Program-made: the position numbers and the translations under genes
Part shown: positions 57,460 to 64,000 of the stretch, one piece after another
How positions within the stretch are numbered: position 1 is the stretch's first letter
Layout of the letters: every line of letters begins with the position of its first letter
The notes under the pieces: model-generated
Database searches by the model: none
Seen by the model: only the letters and a program-made list of their open reading frames with translations
What the model was told of the DNA's origin: nothing
Assembly (NCBI RefSeq): GCF_963675165.1
Contig: NC_087377.1
Span: 12,448,632 to 12,512,631, forward strand
Origin: Halichondria panicea
Lineage: Eukaryota; Porifera; Demospongiae; Suberitida; Halichondriidae
Length of the DNA stretch: 64,000 nt
Reading direction: 5' to 3'

Positions 57460-58830
57460 CTAGTTTCAGCAGTGACTCCAGGAGGTTGAGGTGTTGAGGG
57501 TAGTGTCTGTGTTGTAGTGTCTCAGCACAGAGGGGGAGGAGGGAGGACACTCAGTTACCACATCCACTCACACCACTCAGCTCTCCAAACAGGACAATGA
57601 AACTGGAGGGGGGGGGTACAAGATTAGATTTGGTTAAAACTGCTATTCCGCATACCTCTGCAATTAATTCCTCTATTTACTACACAACACCTTCATAAGC
57701 TCACTTGAGGATTCTCTTGTATACACATTTTATCTACCACAACATCTACAAAAGCACGTACTCAGGTTAATTGGTTAAGGCCGTTTCACAAATACAGGCC
57801 ATAAATGAGGGTGCATTGCTGTCTATTCATTGTCATTGTGTAATGGTTTCATTGTGTACCTTTTTATTCGGGATTCATATTAGATACGTAAAATGGATCA
57901 GGATGATAACACCATTGCCATGGTTACTGCCTTGTTGTGTACATTAACTTGCTATTTACTTAAACCAAAGAACGCTGTCTCCAATAATCACCTTCATGGT
58001 TCAATCTTAGTATCAAAAGAAAGCTCTTACTACAGTGCAATAGAAACCAAGTGGATATTTAGGGCTGCTACCACGTATTTTGTACAATAGCATACAAATC
58101 ATAAATTTTCACACTTTTTGAGCATTTTTCAATAAAGTTGCTATAATCAGAGCTAAAATGAGCTCACACCAAATATCCACTTTGTTTCTAGTAAACCTCA
58201 CTAAAAGCTTTCTTTTGATATCAATATTGCCTTCTACAACTTGGTATTGGAGGCAGCATTTTCAAAATAATTGTTAAGGTAAGTCATATTTGGTCACAGT
58301 TAACGCACATATCAAGATAGTAACCATGGTAATAATGTTATCAGATAAAAGGTATTCCTGTTTACAATACATTTTGTGAAAAATAATGTGTAATTGACAA
58401 CATTTTTTTACAAAAAATGGTAGTTCTTTATAGTACACTTTTTCTTCAATTTCAATAAAAAACGGCCTTAACCTACCTGAGTACCCTTATCACAAATACC
58501 TTCGTCAAGCTAGCATACCTTTATCCCATACCCCACTATACCATAAAGCTCTACACATCGTCATGGAAACACTACAACAGTACACTCACCAGTCGTCTCT
58601 CGTACGATTTCAGACACTCCTTGTTCACCTGTGTGTGTGTGTGCGCGTGCATGCGTGATAAGGATCTCAACTAACAATTTGTGCTGCAGAAATATCATGG
58701 ATTTGGCTAGCTTGTCCATATTTGTTTTCCAAGCACGAAAACTCACCACTTTGTGGATGTGCTGCTCTACCAGCTGCACTCCCCTGGTCTGTGTGACCAC
58801 CCTCCAGGTCTCCTGAGGGGGAGGGAGAGA
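57460..58830 (-). pseudogene. HEAT/ARM-like exon fragments, block 57-59 kb
   Basis: Minus-strand pieces: ~58817-58747 (truncated ETWRVVTQTRGVQLVEQHIH), 58628-58590 (VNKECLKSYERRL-type, 39 nt with a good acceptor and donor), and ~57605-57470 (GELSG, LLPLCAETLQHRHYP). The first piece has lost its upstream part (GVRL...) by deletion. A TIR element (57758-58484) lies between the second and third. Confidence 0.55.
57758..58484. mobile_element. TIR element with TA target
   Basis: Left GTACTCAGGTTAATTGGTTA plus AGGCCGTTT. Right AAACGGCCTTAACCTACCTG plus AGTAC. The interior is AT-rich with paired halves and no transposase. In the paralogous block near 51731-51745 the flanks (CACGTA and CCCTTATCACAAA) are almost adjacent, so this is an insertion at a TA. 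Confidence 0.8.
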
Positions 58831-59976
58831 TAGTGAAATACAATGGAACAATAACGAAGGACCCTACAAATTTCCTATGCAAAATAATTCCGAGCGAAGC
58901 AAGGCTCTAATCAGATTCATTTTGGTGGTGGTAGCTAGCTAGTGGACACATTCATTAGAACTATAGTGGCTTAATTTGGTTGCTGCAGACGTACGGTTAA
59001 TTGACTTCAAAGTTAATTGGACTAGTTACAATCTGCAAGGACAATTAACCTCTCAATCCCATAGACACCAACAAAACAGTGTCTAACTCAATGGGTGACT
59101 CATTTAGATAAAACGCGTGTGCAAGCTCTCTTTTTGTGTTTAGAAACCGTGACTATGATGAAAGTAAGCATAAAGAAAAAGGTGTGTCAAACCTTGGAAG
59201 AAACTCCACACATTCACACTCTTAGCAGTGGCGTAGCCAGGGGGTGGAAAAGGAGGCTAATGCCCCCCTTTCTGGATCTCTACTACTTAGCTCAGATTAG
59301 TGTATCTGATTATCTAGCTGAGCACGTACCCCTTTTCTTCTGAATCTTGCTGCTGTTAGCTAGTAGCCCACCACCACTGACGATCTTGCACCTCTGATAG
59401 CTTGGATGGCCGAGCGTAGGAGGGAGAAGGGTAAGCGACACCTTACCCAGCATAGGGTGAAGGTGGCGGCGGTGGGTGTTAATTTTTTAACTGCAATAAT
59501 ACTTCATGTAAAGGTTAAAGGGTGGGATACAAAGCATAACAGGAAAAATAATTACTATGCGGAGCGGAGCTGAGTTCAGTTGAATTTGAATCCTGGCATA
59601 GCCAGGTCCATAGTATATAGTCTCGCACCAGCCCCGATTAAAAATTGGGTCTGGAGAACTTCCTATCAACGAGTTGTGCAAGGCTTTAAGTGGGTGATAG
59701 TAAATAGTGGTCACAAATATCATGTTGATGATGACCACAGTGTGGTTGCAATAATGTGAAAACCACAGTTCTGCACATAAATTATGTAATTGAGAGTCCT
59801 CGGTTCTCAGTGCTCAAATCAGGATGGATCTACATATGCAAGAAGGAGAGAGGCTATTAACACTAATTGGCTACTGAAACTTTCTTATATAATTGAAATA
59901 TAGTGCATGATTTTACTACAAAACATTTGGCGCCCATTAAAAATTATGATTGGTAAGACTTTGGCTTGGTAAGACC
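58831..59976. other. Gene-free stretch
   Basis: About 59226-59275 (GTGGCGTAGCCAGGGGGTGG) is a hAT-like end relic. No gene is supported. Confidence 0.35.
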
Positions 59977-60507
59977 ATAGATAGAGTAGAGAGGGATTGG
60001 AAACGGAAGTGATTCACGTGATGTTTTACAATGAAGTCTACGTAGTGGCTCTGGGACCATCCGTGTATCTCCTCATAACTCCCGCAAAAGCCCGGGAAAC
60101 TTATTGTGTCAAGCATACATCTCAGAGCTACCCCCATTACTGAATCACATGCCCCCTGATAGTAGGTATCAATTGGAAACAAAGAAAATATTATCTCGAT
60201 TGTCGTGAAGTAGCTAGAGGTACACAGAGCGCTTTTTCATGCTTGTGTTCCTATAGTGCCTTTGATATAGCTAAGGCGTTGTAACTAAATAGTGTCCTGT
60301 GTCCCAAATGGCCTCAAGTATTAGAGAAAGTTAATGTTTAGCAGCAGAACTGCTCGTGGACTTTTTTACAGAGAGCAACACAATTCTAATAAATTATTCA
60401 TGTTTAGCCCTCGCGTTAAAAAGTAAGCCTCGATTAAAACCGCGGAGATACACAGATGGTACTTCGAGGGTACTTCCGTTTCCAATCCCTCTTTACTCTA
60501 TCTATGG
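59977..60507. mobile_element. TIR element, ATAGATAGAGTA ends
   Basis: Left ATAGATAGAGTAGAGAGGGA then TTGGAAACGGAAGT. Right ACTTCCGTTTCCAATCCCTC then TTTACTCTATCTATGG. TAAGAC occurs on both flanks, a likely target duplication. A relic of the same family is at 36837-36925. No transposase. Confidence 0.75.
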
Positions 60508-61511
60508 TAAGACCTAACCCTATAACCACTAAAAATCATGTGGTCAATTAAAATGTTTTTTCCAATTACTGAATTCTGTATTGTGGTACCGTAGTTTATG
60601 TAATTAATTACAGCGCCAGTCTAATTGTTGGCCATAATTATACTACCATAATAATTATGTTTTATCATAGATAGAACTATCTATGGGTTTCAGTCTCACA
60701 AAAATAATTATGGCACTGTAATTACATCATATCTCTGTCAGAAGGAACCCCAACCCCGCTGAGTCGGCACTTTAATCGCATTCCTGAGCATTCTTGAGTG
60801 TTTATCTTTCTTGTATAATACGTCTCCTGGTCTAGTCTATGAATCATCTGAGTAGTTCATTGCCAGACTACCTCGATTCCAGGCTGCGAAGAGAAAGGCT
60901 TTCTCTTCGCGGCATGGAATTGAGGCTATTGCTACACTGCACCGTACCTAGCTTCGATCCCAGGCCGCTCTTCCTCGAAGAGGCCTTGTGAAGGAGTCTA
61001 CACCGTGCAATGGCTACTTGCAGGAGACTGGGAACCACTTGACCTTAGCTAAGGTGGATTTATCCAAACTTCTCTTGCAGACTGCTTCAAGTCTAGTTTT
61101 TGTGTCTGTAAGTTTAAAACATATTTTGCAGGGGTCAAATATTTGCCAATTTTAGAGATATAATCAAAAGTCTTGCTCTTGTACTAGCCTCGATATCGTG
61201 TGCGGCTTGTTCTCGAGGTCACCGCACAGCTTGGCTTTGATATTATTATCTCTGCTTCTGAGCAAAATTGGCGAAAATAAAATTTGACCCACCCCTGAAA
61301 AATAGCCATAAATCCTCATTCACACCTCTAGTTTTCTCGGCATGTAGTCCAGTGGAGGCATGGCCCGGCAAGGAGGCCTCAGTTGTAGTGAAGAGATTGT
61401 CTGCATGCTAGTTGGGCGGAGTCCAACCCTCTACGTAGTTGGTAGTTGGGCGTGGCTCGACCGTCCCCTCCCGTCAGGGGACGCTCTATATAGCGCTTCT
61501 TATGTCAAGTT
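60508..61511. other. Gene-free stretch with foldback ends
   Basis: 60869-60928 is a compact hairpin with CCTCGATTCCAGGCTGCGAA and its diverged inverse. Further TAGCCTCGA/TAGCTTCGATCCCAGG ends lie near 60949 and 61186. No gene. Confidence 0.45.
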
Positions 61512-62328
61512 AGATGGGCGTGCCCGTCCCCAGCCATAAAATGGGGGGACGGGTTTCAGTCCTTGTTCTGCCATGCAGCACCAATCAGATTGCAGACTGC
61601 TTACGTAATACATTTCAGCACCAATCAGATTGTATACATGTAGTTCTTACGTAATGCATTCCTTGGCTTAGATAAATAGAACTTTTTATTTGGGCAGGAA
61701 ATGCTGCATCCACAGTGTGGGTTTTAATGCAGGTCCTGTATACTATATAGACATGAACAAAAGACAAGAAAGTAGAAAAATAATGGCTTAGTTGCAGTTG
61801 CATGGAGAACAGTTTGTGTATATACTGTTCTTGAATGCTGGTACTGTTTTTGTTTTCTTGAGTTCTTGAGGAAGCGCATTGTACTTGAGAGCTCCTTGAA
61901 AACTCGGTGGATGGTCTTGGAAGGTGGAGGTTATCTTGTCCACGAGTTGTTACTTGTGCTTGTCTGCTACTGTGTTCAGAGTTCTTTGTGAATAGTTCTT
62001 GCAAGTACTTAGGTGCAGTTTTAATGATGCTGCGGTGGACTTGTACCAGCATAAGCTCTTCTCGACGCTGTTCTAGAGTAGTCCATCGCTACGCAGCGGT
62101 GAACTTGGAATGACCCTCATGCCATAATTCTGGATGCTCTCAACTTGATCTTTGAGCTTGCTGCTTGCTTGCTTCCCAGCTCCTCCCCTTCTCTGCAGCA
62201 AGCTGAGCTCTGTGGTTAGAGGCGCGGTTAATATTAACTCATAGTTAGTACGGGAACATCAGAAGGAATGCTGATAAGGCTGAAACCCGTCCCCCCCTTT
62301 TTATGGCTGGGGACGGGCACGCCCATCT
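61512..62328. mobile_element. TIR element carrying a LINE 3' fragment
   Basis: Left AGATGGGCGTGCCCGTCCCC then AGCCATAAAA and GACGGGTTTCAG. Right is the inverse, ending CACGCCCATCT, so the arms are ~46 bp. TA flanks both sides. Within it on the minus strand lies ALKYNALPQELKKTKTVPAF then KNSIYTNC, with an upstream AP.YLQELF in another frame. That is the usual C-terminal end of non-LTR RT proteins, here frameshifted. Confidence 0.75.
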
Positions 62329-62414
62329 AGATTAAAGTATAGTACAAGTCAAGTCTGAGTGTATTTATACAAAATACCTTCAAGTTACAGTGTAACTTCG
62401 CAAGAGGAGATCTC

Positions 62415-64000
62415 ATGGCTGTTAAGATATGGCATTCTTTTGTCTTCAAAATATTGGTGTATGCTGGTAAGCTAATCTAGTCTCTCTAGACAGTGAATTA
62501 ATAAGTATTCCACTCTCACAGTTATAATACAATGGTTGGTTGCAGGTATACGCTTGGTGCTTGGTGGTCTGACTCGTGACTACACTGAAACCCCCTGTGC
62601 TGGTGATATGATCTCCCTCACTTGTACAGTGCCTGGGGCTTTACTGGAATGGGACGTGCCTGAACCAACGAGGGACATACAACTTGATGCTGGATCTGTA
62701 GTCCCATTCCAACGAAATCAGTACACAATTAACACAGCTGTGTTGACGTTGAATTCCACCAGTTCAATGTTCTCCTCCAGTTTGAGTTTCCCTGCAACGG
62801 ACGGGATCACTATTGGTTGTTTTCCTCTAACAGAGCCAATGATGAGGAACGAACTCACCATACTGACAGCAAGTAAGGTTCTGGGTTCTGTAGAGACATT
62901 ATGACAGGACTATGAACCTTTTCTCTACAGCTGCTCCTTTACAACCGAATGGATTCAGTAACTCAATTTTGAGTACTTTAGCAAACAAAGTTAATGTTTC
63001 TGTTCGTTGGGATCCTCCTAATGGCAGAAATGATATCACCTACACAGTGACTATCTCACCTCCGGCCCAGCTCTCTGCAACTGTCACCTCTGTCACTGTG
63101 ACTGCTCAGTATAATGTGGACTACACTGTCAGTGTTGTGGCTACCAATTGTGCTGGGAACAGTACGGCAGCTGAGTACAACTTTAGGATTGGTGAGTTTT
63201 ATTTTTGACACACAGTGTCAACTCCTCCTCAGGCAATTACTGTCCTGTGTTGACCAACCCCATGAATGGAGTGTTTGGACCAACCACCAACAGTTTGCCA
63301 GGATCCACGATAACCATCCAGTGTGATGCTGGGTATGTGTCTACTGTTACAATGGTGACATGTGAGGGTACACTCATGTGGAGTCCAGACCCTGAGGCTA
63401 TTGAGTGTACATCACTAACCACACATACTCCCACAACTCGTGAGTTAAGCTTGTGGCTGTGTATGGATATATTAATTTTATTTTGTGTTAATTTTTCACA
63501 CAGTCCCCCCTCAAATGAATTGCACAGCTTCACTACCCCCACCACGAAATGGCACCATCAGTGGTCATTCAGTACCAGCTATTCCTGGTACACGAGTGGC
63601 CTTTCAGTGTGACGATGGACTGTTCCCTGAGGGAATAATGACTGTCACCTGTCTAGCTACAGGAGAGTGGGACAGGAACACGGGGGAAATTGTCTGCAGA
63701 GGCAAGCGTATTTATTACTTGCATACACTTGTAATCATAATTATTCTCTCCTGAACCAACTACAGCTGCTCTTTGTAATTGCGCCAGCCTATCTGATAGG
63801 AGTCAATTTGATGCAGCTGTCTCCATCAGTGTGGTTGTCACGGCAGCTCTATTCACAGTCATTGGATTGTTGATGGGACTCTTGATAATGTATTTGCTCA
63901 TGCGTAAGAAGGCAGCGTACTCCCCGTCAGCTGAAGGTCAAGCTAATGTAGGACACACTGTACCAGCTGGTCCTGTTTATGAGGAGGTGTCACCCAAAGA
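62415..64000 (+). CDS. Ig-FN3-Sushi x2-TM receptor (copy G), runs off the window
   Basis: Exons: 62415-62466, 62546-62872, 62931-63191, 63233-63439, 63504-63701, 63766->64000. All are open and in phase. Signal peptide MAVKIWHSFVFKILVYA. The Ig (~18-126: CAGDMISLTCTVPGALLEWD...ITIGCFPL) is unlike those of A, E and F, while FN3, Sushi and tail are close to theirs. FN3 spans 127-213 (VRWDPPNGRND, VVATNCAGNS). Sushi domains span 214-282 and 283-348. The intron after Sushi 2 begins GC (CTGCAGAG|GCAAGC), as in copy A. The TM is followed by RKKAAYSPS, and the tail continues PVYEEVSPK to the edge. This is the only copy with an intact second Sushi of this sub-type. Confidence 0.82.

Noticed and set aside
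61615..62052. 145-aa minus-strand open frame
   Set aside because: It mixes frames of a decayed LINE C-terminus. The recognisable motif lies in another frame, so it is not a gene.

Overview
The window looks like animal nuclear DNA and is most likely from a sponge (demosponge). It is AT-rich, with short GT-AG introns and almost entirely phase-1 exon boundaries. It carries many small TIR elements and microsatellites and has no bacterial-style operons. The sponge call is an inference from the architecture: large families of Ig/FN3/Sushi receptors that share one tyrosine-containing tail. It was not confirmed by a search.

The backbone is a cluster of type I membrane receptors. Seven full or broken copies share the same last exon, a TM helix followed by a tail with VYEEVSPKEEIELN and NQAYGP. 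Two sub-types are present. The Ig-FN3-Sushi(1-2)-TM type is at 14.1-15.6 kb (broken), 47.8-49.2 kb, 55.4-56.8 kb and 62.4-64.0 kb (runs off the window). The Ig-FN3-Sushi x3-TM type is at 34.1-35.9 kb (intact, 505 aa), 37.3-39.2 kb (broken) and 41.1-43.1 kb (intact, 496 aa), with a 5' remnant at 40.5-40.9 kb. Exon phases close in every intact model.

Three other receptors lie in the same cluster. On the minus strand at 13.2-9.4 kb is a ten-exon gene with a signal peptide, a Cys-rich Ig-like ectodomain, a TM and a C-terminal Death-like domain. At 21.0-23.1 kb is an Ig/FN3-type receptor whose basic tail carries three YxxI motifs. At 26.6-28.8 kb is an Ig receptor followed by three tandem FN3 units, ending in a TM with no tail. 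One locus therefore shows four cytoplasmic outputs: a shared two-tyrosine tail, a multi-YxxI tail, a Death-like domain and no tail. A role in self/non-self or microbial recognition is an attractive inference but is not shown by sequence alone.

Among the receptors are collinear, decayed minus-strand pieces of one unrelated multi-exon gene whose peptides look HEAT/ARM-like. They lie at 0.4-1.6, 3.1-4.0, 8.2, 17.8-18.2, 44.2-46.1, 49.9-53.9 and 57.4-58.8 kb. In the right half receptors and fragments alternate, which suggests repeated segmental duplication of a receptor-plus-fragment unit. Mobile DNA is abundant: CCGTATAGCG-type MITEs, a TTAA-flanked piggyBac-like element, TAGCCTCGA-ended foldback elements, a hAT-like element, other TIR elements and LINE remnants. 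A 25-bp minisatellite of about 0.8 kb lies just upstream of the 47.8-kb receptor. No tRNA, rRNA or CRISPR array was seen.
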